From Dawidia cretensis (GTDB lineage: Bacteria; Bacteroidota; Bacteroidia; Cytophagales; Cyclobacteriaceae): a stretch of 64,000 nucleotides of DNA. Below the pieces are notes generated by a model, which saw only the letters and a list, made by a program, of their open reading frames with translations, made no database searches and had not been told where the DNA came from. Positions 24,566 through 34,102 of this stretch are shown piece after piece. How positions within the stretch are numbered: position 1 is the first letter of the stretch; each line of letters opens with the position of its first letter. A program made the position numbers and the translations under genes. The stretch covers positions 62,001 through 126,000 of the forward strand of contig NZ_JAHESE010000006.1 of NCBI RefSeq assembly GCF_018598175.1, given 5' to 3'.

Positions 24566-25318
24566 TCACGGACGACTTACTTCTCTTACCGTTGCTGTAT
24601 GGTTCTTAACATCAATATCGATCGTCACCTGGTCGTCGTCCAGGAAGATGTACTGAAAGTCGATGATACTTTTGTCGGAGTCGCGATAGATACCAACCTC
24701 TTCCATACTCTCGGGATTAACAATACGGGCGATCGTCTCTTCTTCTGAACCTGGCAGATACTGCTGAACGAATACGTGGTACCGGTTGGGGAACATGGCA
24801 CTTCGGAGAAAGCTACCGTTCAACGTCACGGTTTCATGAGACTTTAAATAAGCAGCACCAAATCCCACGCCGCCGATCAATTTCTTCCTGGGCTTGCCCT
24901 GTACCGTAAACGCCACCGAGGCGTTCACATCCTTATACTTCGCACGCGCGAAATCAAAATCAGAACAGCACGTATTATATTCAATATCGTAGGTTTCTCC
25001 CGCCACCAGGTCCACTAAAATCATTTCAGTTTTATAGTGGGGTTTGATAAAGTATATAGTATCCAGCCCGGAGTGCGCGGGCACTATAAAGCTAACATCC
25101 TGAGTGCTATCTGCCTGTACCTCCCGACCATTAATCTTCCAGACATACTCAAAATACTCCTTCTCAAGAAGCTGCTTATCCACAACTACTTTCACCGTGC
25201 AATGTTGTTGGGAGAGTTCCGCTGAAGCATTGGCAGGCGCCGAGGCCATGGAGTGCGTTTTTGTACAGCCACCGACGATAATTCCAGCTGACAAGGCCAC
25301 GTGTATGAATTCATGCAT
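24566..25318 (-). CDS. Probable lipoprotein of unknown function
   Basis: A 250-residue protein with no family I recognise. The N-terminus (VALSAGIIVGGCTK) is a short lipoprotein signal with Cys in VGGC. The mature part is beta-rich with short acidic loops and repeated Val-Asp-Val patterns (CTVKVVVDKQLLEKEYFEYVW near the start; QVTIDIDVKNHTATV at the end). A Cys pair (NTCCSDF) lies mid-protein. It may be a beta-sandwich surface protein. The start is uncertain because the pre-signal part is short. Confidence 0.6.
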   Translation of the reverse strand: MHEFIHVALSAGIIVGGCTKTHSMASAPANASAELSQQHCTVKVVVDKQLLEKEYFEYVWKINGREVQADSTQDVSFIVPAHSGLDTIYFIKPHYKTEMILVDLVAGETYDIEYNTCCSDFDFARAKYKDVNASVAFTVQGKPRKKLIGGVGFGAAYLKSHETVTLNGSFLRSAMFPNRYHVFVQQYLPGSEEETIARIVNPESMEEVGIYRDSDKSIIDFQYIFLDDDQVTIDIDVKNHTATVREVSRP

Positions 25319-25398
25319 AACCAGTATAAATAGACATCATAATGCCAACAGCCGTAAAAAGTAACGAATGTACTACATTTTTATAACGTAACATCCGA

Positions 25399-25490
25399 CG
25401 CAAGTCTTAAGCTGTCCCGGCCGAGACTTGCGTTTAGTCCCGATCCTATCGGGATGCCCGGTATGGCGGGGGGCCTCCGCCCCCCAACGA
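25399..25490. repeat. Cluster of intergenic hairpins
   Basis: Three adjacent inverted repeats between two leftward genes: CGCAAGTCT (25399-25407) / AGACTTGCG (25424-25432); TCCCGAT / ATCGGGA (about 25438-25454); and a GGGGGGC / GCCCCCC type hairpin (about 25468-25488). It lies directly after the SRPBCC-VOC gene stop on the minus strand, where it may terminate or stabilise that transcript. Confidence 0.6.
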
Positions 25491-25502
25491 CAACGTCGTA
25501 AT

Positions 25503-26471
25503 CTACCCAACCATAAAGTTAAACATCCAGTTTATACCAAACCGGTCGGTAATAGTACCGAAGTAAGCACCAAAGAACATGTCTTGCAGCGGCATCGTAA
25601 CATTTCCGCCTACCGCAAGCGCATCGAAGATCCGCTTCGTCTCCTCGCGGCTGTCGGGTTCCACGCAAATGTGCATGTTGGTGCCTTGTGTTAACGCAAA
25701 GCCCATCTCTTTGGGCGAATCGGTGGCCATCAGCAGGTGGCCACCGGTAATGGGTAACTCGACATGCAATACCATTTTCTTTACGTTCTCGGCTACAGGC
25801 GGGTGACCCGTCTCGGCCGGTATTTCACCAAATCGTTTTATACCCTGCCCCGAAAATTCTGTCTTGAACACAGACTTGTAAAATGTAAAGGCCTCTTCGG
25901 CCGTGCCGGGGAAGTTGAGATAGCTCGATACACGTGGCCGCTTGCCATACGACCGCAGCTGCTGGCGGATCTTGAACTGTGCCTTGAGGTATTGGTCCAG
26001 GTTGCCCAGGGCCATGGTGAACCCTTCCTCGAAGCCCATCTCCAAGATCTTCTTAATCGCTGATTCCTCTGCTCCGGTAATGACCACCATCACCTTTGTG
26101 CCGGTAGCCGTCGGGTGAAATTCAGTATGCCAGTATGTCTCGGGAATCACGTCATTCTTCGCACCGTTCTCGTCGCAAAAAAAGCTGGTGGATTCAAAGC
26201 TCCTCTGAAATTCGATCTTACTAAAGATTGCGCCGGACCAGTGACGCTCATTATTAGGACCTATCATCGCGTATAGCCATCGGCCGCCTTCGCTGAAGTT
26301 TAGGCTTTTCGTTTCGGCACGCCAGGGCTTGGGCGCCCACCACTGATCGAGCAATTCTTGCTCGGTCCACGTGAGCCACACCAACGCTACTTCGGCATCG
26401 AAGTGCCGGGTGATGGTCATTTTTTTGTTTGCCAGGTCTTTGACGAATTGTGGTTCAGGGTTACTTGCCAT
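25503..26471 (-). CDS. SRPBCC (AHSA1) - VOC/PhnB-like fusion protein
   Basis: A 322-residue fusion. Residues about 15-160 form an AHSA1-type SRPBCC domain ([31 protein letters not shown]). Residues about 180-322 form a VOC domain of the PhnB-like group ([21 protein letters not shown], then [19 protein letters not shown] and [18 protein letters not shown]). The two are usually separate proteins, sometimes neighbours behind an ArsR gene. Here the ArsR gene overlaps the start by 11 bp, so the pair is an operon in which the regulator likely controls the fusion. Ligands are unknown; the PhnB-like DRFG end is conserved. Confidence 0.9.
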   Translation of the reverse strand: MASNPEPQFVKDLANKKMTITRHFDAEVALVWLTWTEQELLDQWWAPKPWRAETKSLNFSEGGRWLYAMIGPNNERHWSGAIFSKIEFQRSFESTSFFCDENGAKNDVIPETYWHTEFHPTATGTKVMVVITGAEESAIKKILEMGFEEGFTMALGNLDQYLKAQFKIRQQLRSYGKRPRVSSYLNFPGTAEEAFTFYKSVFKTEFSGQGIKRFGEIPAETGHPPVAENVKKMVLHVELPITGGHLLMATDSPKEMGFALTQGTNMHICVEPDSREETKRIFDALAVGGNVTMPLQDMFFGAYFGTITDRFGINWMFNFMVG

Positions 26472-26793
26472 GCGGTTTTGATTTTAGCTGTTTTAAAACT
26501 TTATCCAATTGATTGAATCGTGCTTCCCATAGTTCCCGGAACTGGTCCAACCACGCGTCTACTTCCTTCAGCTTTGTTGGATTAAACGAGTAGTATATCT
26601 CGCGACCGGACTGTTCCTGTTGCACCAGCTCGCATTCAGTCAGGATCCGAATGTGTTTGGAAACCGCTTGCCGGCTGGTATCAAAGTGCTCTGCCAATGC
26701 GTTCGGCGTCATCGCCTGTATCGCAATGAGTGTCAAAATGGCCCGCCGGGTAGGATCGGCAATGGCCTGAAATACGTCCCTTCTCTCAATCAT
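26461..26793 (-). CDS. ArsR-family transcriptional regulator
   Basis: A 110-residue winged-helix repressor: [21 protein letters not shown], then the recognition region [19 protein letters not shown] and the wing [13 protein letters not shown]. It lacks the metal-binding CxC of true ArsR, as usual for the SRPBCC-linked subgroup. It overlaps the SRPBCC-VOC gene by 11 bp. The 150-bp gap to the divergent permease gene probably holds its operator. Confidence 0.94.
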   Translation of the reverse strand: MIERRDVFQAIADPTRRAILTLIAIQAMTPNALAEHFDTSRQAVSKHIRILTECELVQQEQSGREIYYSFNPTKLKEVDAWLDQFRELWEARFNQLDKVLKQLKSKPHGK

Positions 26794-26940
26794 ACGCTTA
26801 ATTAGAAACTATCTGGTTGCAATATATGCGCAACTACGTGGTTTCACAAATATTATTTTAAAACGCATGCAACCTTTCCCCCCTTCATCGGTATCTTCAG
26901 ACAGTACCCCCATATTCTCCACAGTTAAACCCTCCTGCGT

Positions 26941-29361
26941 ATGTTGAAGAATTTCCTCCTCATTGCCTTGCGGTCAATGTCACGGCAGAAAATGTACACC
27001 ACCATTAATATTGGTGGCTTTGCGCTGGGGCTTGCCACGTGCATGCTCATCTTCTTGCTCATCCGGCATGAGCTAAGCCACGACCAGGCCTACCAGGAAG
27101 GGAACCGCATCTATCGACTCTATAATGATTTTACTAAACCCGATGCCGGCAAATGGACGTCCATGCCCGCCTCGGTGGCTTCTATTGTAAAAGCCGACTA
27201 TCCCGAGGTAGAGCTTTCCGCACGGCTTATTCCCTTTAACTGGTTTAAAGCCGGCAGCAACTTGTTTCGCCGCGAAGAGCAGGCGGAGAATACGTTTGAA
27301 GAAGGCTTTGCTTACGCCGATCAGGACCTGCTTCAAATTCTGGAAATACCGATGATCTATGGCAACGCGCTGCATGCGCTGGACCGCCCCAACACCATGG
27401 TGATCTCGAAAAGCAAAGCCGACAAATACTTCCCAGGCGAAGACCCCGTTGGCCGCACGGTCGTCTTAAATGACGAGCGCAAAGTGCCCTATACCATTGG
27501 CGGGGTGATGCCCGATTTTCCGGTCACATTACACTTGCATTTCGACTTCCTGATCACACTACAAGAGGTTGAATTCTGGCCCGGCGAGCAAACGAGCTGG
27601 TGCTGCTGGAATTACGATGTATACCTTCGCCTGCGCCCCGATGCCAACCCGCATGTCCTGGAACAAAAGCTGCTCAGCATGCGCGATAAGCACTTGCTGG
27701 GCTATATGAAGGAAGTGGGCGATCAATCTATCGACGACGTGCGCAAGTATCATCACTTCGGCCTGCTGCCCGTACGCGATATATACCTGACCGCCGAAAT
27801 CAACGACTCCCTTCAGCACGGTGATATGCGGTACGTTTGGCTATTCGGAGCCGTGGCATGTTTTATCCTGGCGCTGGCGTGTATCAACTTTATCAATCTC
27901 TCCACGGCCCGGTCGGCCAATCGTGCAAAGGAAGTGGGCTTGCGCAAGGTCGTCGGTTCATTGCGTTTCCACCTGGTCCGGCAGTTCCTGATGGAGTCAT
28001 TGCTCTATAGCCTCTTCTCCTTTGTCATTGCCTTGCTGCTGGTATGGATGGCATTGCCATTCTTTAGCGCCCTGACCGGTCGCACGCTCGCCATGCCGTG
28101 GACAGTCTGGTGGTTGGCGCCAATGGTGTTGCTTGCTGCGGTGCTGATCGGTGTGATCGCCGGTATATATCCCTCGTTCTACTTATCGGCCTTTAAGCCG
28201 ATCGATGTATTGAAAGGCAGCGTGAGCCGCGGCAGCCGCAGCGCCGGACTGCGCAACGGCCTGGTGGTCTTCCAATTCACCACCTCGATGATCTTGATCA
28301 TCGGCACATTTATCATCTACCGGCAGACGAACTATATGCTGCACACCAAAATCGGATTCAGCAAAGATCAGGTCATCATGATCCAGGGCACCAATACGTT
28401 GACCACGGAGGGACTCAAAACACTGAAAGACGAAGTATTAACCCTATCCGGGGTACAGCGCGCCACGACCGGCAATTATCTGCCCGTGGCCGGATCGCAC
28501 CGCGACCAGAATTCGTTCTGGAAAGAAGGTCGCTCCAAGATCGACAAAGGTGTTTCCGCACAGCGTTGGTTTGTAGACCCCGACTATTTGGCCACCATGG
28601 ATATGAAACTGTTACAGGGGCGGAACTTCGATGCACAGATCGCCTCCGATTCACAGGCAGTCATCATTAATCAGGCGATGGCCCGCGAGCTGGGCTTACA
28701 AAAACCGCTTGGCGAGCACATTCAGAACTGGGAGACATTTACCGTGATCGGCGTGGTCGAAGACTTCCACTTCGAATCCATGAAAAGTAAGATCAATCCC
28801 CTGTGTATGACGTTGGGCAGTGGCGGTTCGGTCATGGCTGTCAAGACGCAAACGGCCGACATGCAGGGTACACTCAAAGCAATTCAGAATAAATGGGACG
28901 TGGCCATGCCCAACCAACCTTTCCGGTATACCTTCCTCGACGAAAGCTATGCCAAACTCTACGAAGATGTGCAGCGTATGGGGAGTGTGTTTGCAAGCTT
29001 CGCCGTACTGGCCGTCATCGTTGCCTGCCTGGGGTTATTTGCACTTTCATCCTTTATCGTCGAGCAACGCAGTAAGGAAATCAGTATACGTTTGGTATTG
29101 GGTGCCTCTGTCAATACGATCCTGCGCCTGCTGACGCAGAGCTTTGTACGCCTGGTATTGATCTCGTTTGTGTTGGCTGCTCCGCTGGCCTGGTATCTCA
29201 TGCAGCGATGGCTGGACGACTACTCTTACCGCATCGAGCTCACGTGGGATGTATTTGCGCTGGCGGGCATAGCAGCGATCGCGATTGCCCTGCTAACGAT
29301 TAGTTACCAATCGATCAAAGCCGCGCTGGCAAATCCGGCTACGCGGTTACGATCAGAGTAA
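26941..29361 (+). CDS. FtsX/MacB-type ABC permease (orphan)
   Basis: An 806-residue membrane protein with the same double MacB_PCD-FtsX plan as the gene at 6390-8822: TM1 (about 20-40), periplasmic domain, FtsX core (ANRAKEVGLRKVVGSLRFHL, about 325-345) with three TMs, a hinge TM, second periplasmic domain and second core (EQRSKEISIRLVLGASVNTIL) with three C-terminal TMs. No ATPase or periplasmic adaptor gene is adjacent. It ends at a bidirectional terminator. Role unknown, probably envelope transport or stress. Confidence 0.92.
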   Translation: MLKNFLLIALRSMSRQKMYTTINIGGFALGLATCMLIFLLIRHELSHDQAYQEGNRIYRLYNDFTKPDAGKWTSMPASVASIVKADYPEVELSARLIPFNWFKAGSNLFRREEQAENTFEEGFAYADQDLLQILEIPMIYGNALHALDRPNTMVISKSKADKYFPGEDPVGRTVVLNDERKVPYTIGGVMPDFPVTLHLHFDFLITLQEVEFWPGEQTSWCCWNYDVYLRLRPDANPHVLEQKLLSMRDKHLLGYMKEVGDQSIDDVRKYHHFGLLPVRDIYLTAEINDSLQHGDMRYVWLFGAVACFILALACINFINLSTARSANRAKEVGLRKVVGSLRFHLVRQFLMESLLYSLFSFVIALLLVWMALPFFSALTGRTLAMPWTVWWLAPMVLLAAVLIGVIAGIYPSFYLSAFKPIDVLKGSVSRGSRSAGLRNGLVVFQFTTSMILIIGTFIIYRQTNYMLHTKIGFSKDQVIMIQGTNTLTTEGLKTLKDEVLTLSGVQRATTGNYLPVAGSHRDQNSFWKEGRSKIDKGVSAQRWFVDPDYLATMDMKLLQGRNFDAQIASDSQAVIINQAMARELGLQKPLGEHIQNWETFTVIGVVEDFHFESMKSKINPLCMTLGSGGSVMAVKTQTADMQGTLKAIQNKWDVAMPNQPFRYTFLDESYAKLYEDVQRMGSVFASFAVLAVIVACLGLFALSSFIVEQRSKEISIRLVLGASVNTILRLLTQSFVRLVLISFVLAAPLAWYLMQRWLDDYSYRIELTWDVFALAGIAAIAIALLTISYQSIKAALANPATRLRSE

Positions 29362-29364
29362 AAG

Positions 29365-29391
29365 AAGAAGGGGTCTTCAAAGCCCCTTCTT
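29365..29391. terminator. Bidirectional hairpin between convergent genes
   Basis: A 9-bp stem AAGAAGGGG (29365-29373) / CCCCTTCTT (29383-29391). On the plus strand it closes the permease transcript; on the minus strand it overlaps the stop codon region of the aldolase-like gene (29377). The T run is short on both sides. Confidence 0.6.
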
Positions 29392-30531
29392 AAATGTATT
29401 CACGATATACTCTACGGGTTGATATAGCAACGTTTCATTGACCATCAGCATCGCGCGGTCGCCGTCGGGTATAGGCATCAGAATGTTCGATTCGCGCAGC
29501 GTATCTCTCAGCTTTTTACGGTCTATCTCTTTATCCAGATCAAGCGTATAGATGTTCGTCCCTCCGTCAAGCGTGCTGATCTTTACACCCGGCAATTTGT
29601 TCAACGCTGCAAAGATTGCTTTAGAGGCTTGAATGGCATTTTGCAGACGGGCTTCAAAACCTTCCATGCGGTGTAATGCCATGGCGGCATTCGCCCAGTT
29701 ACCATACATGGCGCCACCGTGTACTTTTACCAGGTGGGCCATTTTATCCATGACCTCGCGTGGGCCGCAGAGCATGGCACCGGCTGCCGCGCCAAAGTAC
29801 TTGTACAGCGAAATGTATACTGTATCAAAATAAGACGCATACTCTTTTATTGATACACCTGTCCAGCCGGAGGCCAGGAAGAGGCGTGCACCGTCCAGGT
29901 GCAAACCGATGTTGTTGCTACGGCAATAGGCGCTGATCTTCTTTATCTCTTCGAGGGGTACTACCCGGCCGTCGGCACGGCGTACGGGGTTTTCGATCGA
30001 CACCGCGCCCACACTTGTCTTGAATGCCTCCGCCTCCTTCAATGCTGCAATACCCTCTTGTAATTGTTGACCGGTGAAATAGGCAGCGTCTTTTGCCAAC
30101 GGCACAAGCCGTTTGTTGAATATCGTTTGGGCAGCGTCGCTTTCATCGCGGAATACGTGGCTGGTCTCCTGTACGATCACCTTCGTGTTTTCACCGCTCA
30201 GCACCGAGATTGCCAGTTGGTTTGACATTGTACCGCTGGGCATAAACACGGCTTTTTCTTTACCCGTTATTTCGGTAAACTTCCTTTCCAGCGCTTCAAT
30301 AGATCCACCCATACCATACCTGTCGCGACCAATGCCGGTGGCCGTCTGAAACTTTTGCAGCTCGGCCAAATAGTCAACGGGTTCAAACATTTCACCGTCG
30401 CCGAAGAATTTCACCGCAGGCCCCGTGGGTGCCGCCGATGTGCCCATCGCTAAAACCGACGATACGGGAATCATGGCCGGCAACAATGCCGCACCGGATG
30501 TCTTCAGGAATTTTCTTCTGTCCAGGTTCAT
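29377..30531 (-). CDS. Exported threonine-aldolase-like PLP enzyme (beta-eliminating lyase family)
   Basis: A 384-residue fold-type I PLP enzyme of the threonine aldolase/beta-eliminating lyase family. The N-terminus reads DRRKFLKTSGAALLPAMIP, a Tat-type signal (RRKFLK plus hydrophobic stretch), so it should reach the periplasm folded with its cofactor. The core has GRDRYGMGGSIEALERKFTE, VFMPSGTMSNQLAI, NIGLHLDGARLF, and the PLP lysine in YISLYKYFGAAAGAMLCG. Family members cleave L-threonine or allo-threonine to glycine and acetaldehyde. A Tat-exported form is unusual, and its substrate may differ. Confidence 0.88.
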   Translation of the reverse strand: MNLDRRKFLKTSGAALLPAMIPVSSVLAMGTSAAPTGPAVKFFGDGEMFEPVDYLAELQKFQTATGIGRDRYGMGGSIEALERKFTEITGKEKAVFMPSGTMSNQLAISVLSGENTKVIVQETSHVFRDESDAAQTIFNKRLVPLAKDAAYFTGQQLQEGIAALKEAEAFKTSVGAVSIENPVRRADGRVVPLEEIKKISAYCRSNNIGLHLDGARLFLASGWTGVSIKEYASYFDTVYISLYKYFGAAAGAMLCGPREVMDKMAHLVKVHGGAMYGNWANAAMALHRMEGFEARLQNAIQASKAIFAALNKLPGVKISTLDGGTNIYTLDLDKEIDRKKLRDTLRESNILMPIPDGDRAMLMVNETLLYQPVEYIVNTFKKGL

Positions 30532-30633
30532 AGAATAGGTATGTTACAACTGCTGTAAGATAGGGAAGTGACAAGGGATCCACAATACTATTCGCTGCGC
30601 AACGCCTCCGCGGCATTAGACCTGGCAGCCCAT

Positions 30634-30655
30634 CAGCGGACGGAAGTGTCCGCTG
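30634..30655. repeat. Short intergenic palindrome
   Basis: CAGCGGAC (30634-30641) / GTCCGCTG (30648-30655) around GGAAGT, between two leftward genes. The GGAA-bearing loop recalls the core hairpin of the intergenic repeat at 60641-60658. Possible terminator or repeat remnant. Confidence 0.5.
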
Positions 30656-30674
30656 GCGGATAACAGGGTACCGC

Positions 30675-31550
30675 CTATTTCTGCCGATACAACCAACGAC
30701 CCGGGCCTGCTTGCTGGAACGTAAGATCGTTTCGCAGAAATTGCTTATTATCCAAATTGGTACCGCGGTGGTTCCTCAAGTCGTATTCATGGACCAGGGT
30801 ATCATGACCATTCACGTATGCGGTATAGATCCGGTCCTTCACGTCTAACGCATAGAGCGTGCCGGGAATTTCAATAAAGTCGCCCTGTTTACCAACAAGA
30901 TTTATTTTACCGCCATATTCGCTGTACTCCACGGTCATGAACATGCCCGGAATGGGCTGCTGATCAGGCACCCAAACGCCAACTTCCGAATCGATCGACC
31001 CCACGCATTTTTGGGTGACGCTGTCACCCACGAGTCGTTGCGCCCAAACCTCGCCTGTCTGGGTAAACGTTGTATCCGACTCGACGGCTACAATCAATAC
31101 GATGCGGAAAGAGTCTGCTTCGATGGTATCATAGGCGATAGTATATTTATCGGACGGATATTTCGCGCGCGAGAACTTGCCTTCCCAGCGCTCCTCCACG
31201 GGAGGGGAAGCCATGAATGCTGCCGGTTGCCGTAGCCGATACATGGCGCTCCGTATAATGATCAATGTACCGATCACAATCACAACCAGTATACCCATTA
31301 CAATCTTAAGTATGATACCGGAACTACTAAAAGCCGCCCGGCACCCGTACACCATTACAAACAGCACGATAAAAACAACGACCAGGAACAGCGTCTTGGT
31401 GAAAACAAAATACGTGTCATGAAGTTGTATGTCGATCGGCTGGCCATCCCACAGGGCGTCACCAAAAACCAGGACACCGGTAATAAACGTCGCCAGCAGA
31501 ATCCCTTCGATCCAGTATAGCTCTTTTTTTGTCTTTGAATTCATAGTCAC
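30675..31550 (-). CDS. Membrane protein of unknown function
   Basis: A 291-residue protein. Three membrane segments lie at the N-terminus (about 12-30, 48-68, 75-97); the first loop carries IQLHDTYFVF, a sequence often seen near heme-copper oxidase-like membrane proteins. The C-terminal two thirds are soluble and beta-rich (SFRIVLIVAVESDTTFTQTGEV; GTLYALDVKDRIYTAYVNG). I do not recognise a family. It is flanked by a palindrome downstream and the divergent PBP gene upstream. Confidence 0.65.
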   Translation of the reverse strand: MTMNSKTKKELYWIEGILLATFITGVLVFGDALWDGQPIDIQLHDTYFVFTKTLFLVVVFIVLFVMVYGCRAAFSSSGIILKIVMGILVVIVIGTLIIIRSAMYRLRQPAAFMASPPVEERWEGKFSRAKYPSDKYTIAYDTIEADSFRIVLIVAVESDTTFTQTGEVWAQRLVGDSVTQKCVGSIDSEVGVWVPDQQPIPGMFMTVEYSEYGGKINLVGKQGDFIEIPGTLYALDVKDRIYTAYVNGHDTLVHEYDLRNHRGTNLDNKQFLRNDLTFQQAGPGRWLYRQK

Positions 31551-31652
31551 TGATGCGCTTAGACAACCGTCTGACGCGCTTAAAGTAGAAAAAACGTTAC
31601 CGTAATGTAATAAAACGCCAAGTTAACTATATTTAGGGCTCCTACAGTATGT

Positions 31653-33959
31653 ATGGTACAACCTACCCGTAACACCTCGCCACGGAACTTTGCGAACAAA
31701 GTTCTCGGCGCCCTTAGCCTTCAACGCTCCTGGTTTAAGAAACTTACAAAAGCCATCTGGATCCTGCTCATGAGTTTTACGGTGGCCGTGCCGCTGTACT
31801 TTTATGTGGTCAGTATCAATCTGTTCGGCCTTTTTGGCGAGATGCCCAGCCTGCGGGCTATTGAAAATCCGGAGAATGATCTTTCCTCCGAGGTTATCTC
31901 TGCCGACGGCGTGTCGCTGGGGCGTTACTTCCGTTTTAATCGAAGCCAGGTAACGTACGAGCAGCTTTCGCCCGTATTGGTTAAAACCCTGGTGGAGTCC
32001 GAAGACCATCGCTTCCATAACCATTCCGGCATTGACTTCTGGGCCTATCCGCGGGTAATCTTTGGTGCGATAACCTTTAACCTCCAGGGCGGCGGCAGCA
32101 CGTTGACACAACAGCTTGCCAAGAACCTCTATACGCTCGACCTCGACGGCCCGTTGGCGAAGGCAGGCAAGCTACCACAGCGGCTTATTCAAAAATCCAA
32201 GGAATTAATTATCGCCATCCAGCTCGAACGTAACTATACGAAAAACGAAATTCTGACGATGTACTTAAACACCGTCGAGTTTAGCAGCAATGCGTATGGC
32301 ATTAAGGTTGCCAGTGAAACGTACTTCAATAAACCGCCGTCAAAACTCAACCAGCAGGAAGCCGCCGTGCTGGTAGGAATGTGTCAGAACCCCGATTATT
32401 TTAATCCTCATTATCACGCAGACCGGTCGCTTCGCAAACGAAATGAAGTGTTATACAAACTTTACACGCGTGGACATATCGCGAAAGTCCGGTACGATTC
32501 GCTGAAAGCGTTGCCCCTCGAATTGAAATACTCCGTGCAAAACCAAAACAAAGGCATGGCAACTTATTTTCGTAGTGTTCTTTATCCGGAGCTTAGTACG
32601 TGGTGCCGGGAACATGGCTATGATTTACGCGATGCCGGATTAAAGATCTATACCACGATCGACAGCCGCCTGCAACACGATGCCGAAGAGGCCGTCGCGA
32701 ACCACATGGCCGGCCTGCAGCAACAATTCAACCGGGAGTGGCGCCAACGCGGTCTTAACCCCTGGGTAGACCCTCGCACGGGGCAGGAAATAAAAGGCTA
32801 CCTGGATACCAAAATTAAACGCACCGACGCGTATCGCAACCTGGTGAAACACTACGGCGCCGACTCCGATTCGGTCGGTATCCTGCTCCGGGCTAAAAAG
32901 CCCATGACCGTCTTTACCTACCACGGCGAGCGCGATACACTCTTCAGCTCCATGGACTCGCTGGCGTACTACAATCGATTCTTACAAACCGGACTGATGT
33001 CGATGGACCCGCGCACCGGCGCGATCAAAGCGTGGGTGGGCGGCATCTCGCACAAATATTTCAAATACGACCACGTCCGCCAGGGCACACGTCAACCCGG
33101 CTCTACGTTCAAGCCTTTTGTTTACGGCACCGCCATCGAAGCGGGCTTTAGCCCCTGCCAGGAATTTGCAGACATCTCGCCCACCATCCGCCTCGCCGAC
33201 GGCACCACCTGGACGCCGCCCAACTCTTCAGGCTCCCACGGCTCCGGCGACCTGCTGACCATGCGCCGGGCGATGGCGTTGTCACTGAATTCCATCACCG
33301 CGCAGGTCATGCAAAAAGTTACGCCGCAAAACGTCGTCTCCTTTGCGCAGCGGCTGGGCATCACCAGCAAGCTGGACGCAGTACCCGCCCTGTGCCTGGG
33401 CACCAGTGATGTTACGCTGTATGAGATGGTAGCTGCCTATTGCAGTTTTGTCAACCTGGGAATCTATACGCAGCCGTACTATATCACGCGGATCGAAGAC
33501 AAGAACGGCAATGTGCTGGAGAACTTTACGCCCAAAACACGACAGGTAATGGATGAGCTTACGGCCTACAAAATGATCTATATGCTGCGCGGTGGCGTGG
33601 AAGAGGCCGGTGGCACCTCGGAGGGACTAAGCTACGATTTGAAAGACAACAACGAGATTGGCGGAAAAACGGGGACGACCGACAATGCCTCTGACGGCTG
33701 GTATATAGGCATCACCCATAACCTCGTGACGGGCGTATGGGTGGGTGGCGACGAGCGCAACATTCACTATCCGTCCTGGAGCTTTGGCTCGGGCACACGC
33801 ACTGCACGCCCCATCTGGGACAAGTACATGACCCTGGTATACCGCGACCGAAACGACGGCTACGACAAAGGGCTGTTCCGCAGGCCTAACCAAAAAATGG
33901 ACATGGAGCTGGACTGCAGCCAGTATGCCGCAATGCCCGAAGAGGAAGAAACATTCTGA
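31653..33959 (+). CDS. Class A penicillin-binding protein (PBP1A-like)
   Basis: A 768-residue bifunctional peptidoglycan synthase. After a cytoplasmic tail and one TM (about 38-60), the glycosyltransferase family 51 domain shows VESEDHRFHNHSGIDFWAYPR (catalytic Glu in ED) and GGSTLTQQLAKNLY. The transpeptidase domain has STFKP (catalytic Ser), the SLNS motif and GKTGTTD. It both polymerises glycan strands and cross-links them at the outer face of the inner membrane. Length and motifs are normal for Bacteroidota PBP1 proteins. Confidence 0.95.
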   Translation: MVQPTRNTSPRNFANKVLGALSLQRSWFKKLTKAIWILLMSFTVAVPLYFYVVSINLFGLFGEMPSLRAIENPENDLSSEVISADGVSLGRYFRFNRSQVTYEQLSPVLVKTLVESEDHRFHNHSGIDFWAYPRVIFGAITFNLQGGGSTLTQQLAKNLYTLDLDGPLAKAGKLPQRLIQKSKELIIAIQLERNYTKNEILTMYLNTVEFSSNAYGIKVASETYFNKPPSKLNQQEAAVLVGMCQNPDYFNPHYHADRSLRKRNEVLYKLYTRGHIAKVRYDSLKALPLELKYSVQNQNKGMATYFRSVLYPELSTWCREHGYDLRDAGLKIYTTIDSRLQHDAEEAVANHMAGLQQQFNREWRQRGLNPWVDPRTGQEIKGYLDTKIKRTDAYRNLVKHYGADSDSVGILLRAKKPMTVFTYHGERDTLFSSMDSLAYYNRFLQTGLMSMDPRTGAIKAWVGGISHKYFKYDHVRQGTRQPGSTFKPFVYGTAIEAGFSPCQEFADISPTIRLADGTTWTPPNSSGSHGSGDLLTMRRAMALSLNSITAQVMQKVTPQNVVSFAQRLGITSKLDAVPALCLGTSDVTLYEMVAAYCSFVNLGIYTQPYYITRIEDKNGNVLENFTPKTRQVMDELTAYKMIYMLRGGVEEAGGTSEGLSYDLKDNNEIGGKTGTTDNASDGWYIGITHNLVTGVWVGGDERNIHYPSWSFGSGTRTARPIWDKYMTLVYRDRNDGYDKGLFRRPNQKMDMELDCSQYAAMPEEEETF

Positions 33960-34066
33960 CCGCACCGGCAGCCGTCCATCCCCATTTATTTCGCTACCGA
34001 CAATCATAACGATTTCTTAAAAAGCTTTTCGGTCGCAAACGCCGATACCGCCTTACCTTTCGACCA

Positions 34067-34091
34067 TGGCCGGACCACATACGTCCGGCCA
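34067..34091 (+). promoter_or_regulatory. Hairpin in the leader of the PI-PLC-like remnant
   Basis: TGGCCGGAC (34067-34075) / GTCCGGCCA (34083-34091), a perfect 9-bp stem ending 11 nt before the ATG at 34103 and just after a TACCTTTC -7-like element (34054-34061). It could hinder translation initiation or protect the transcript. There is no T run, so it is not a typical terminator. Confidence 0.4.
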
Positions 34092-34102
34092 AACTTCGTA
34101 TC

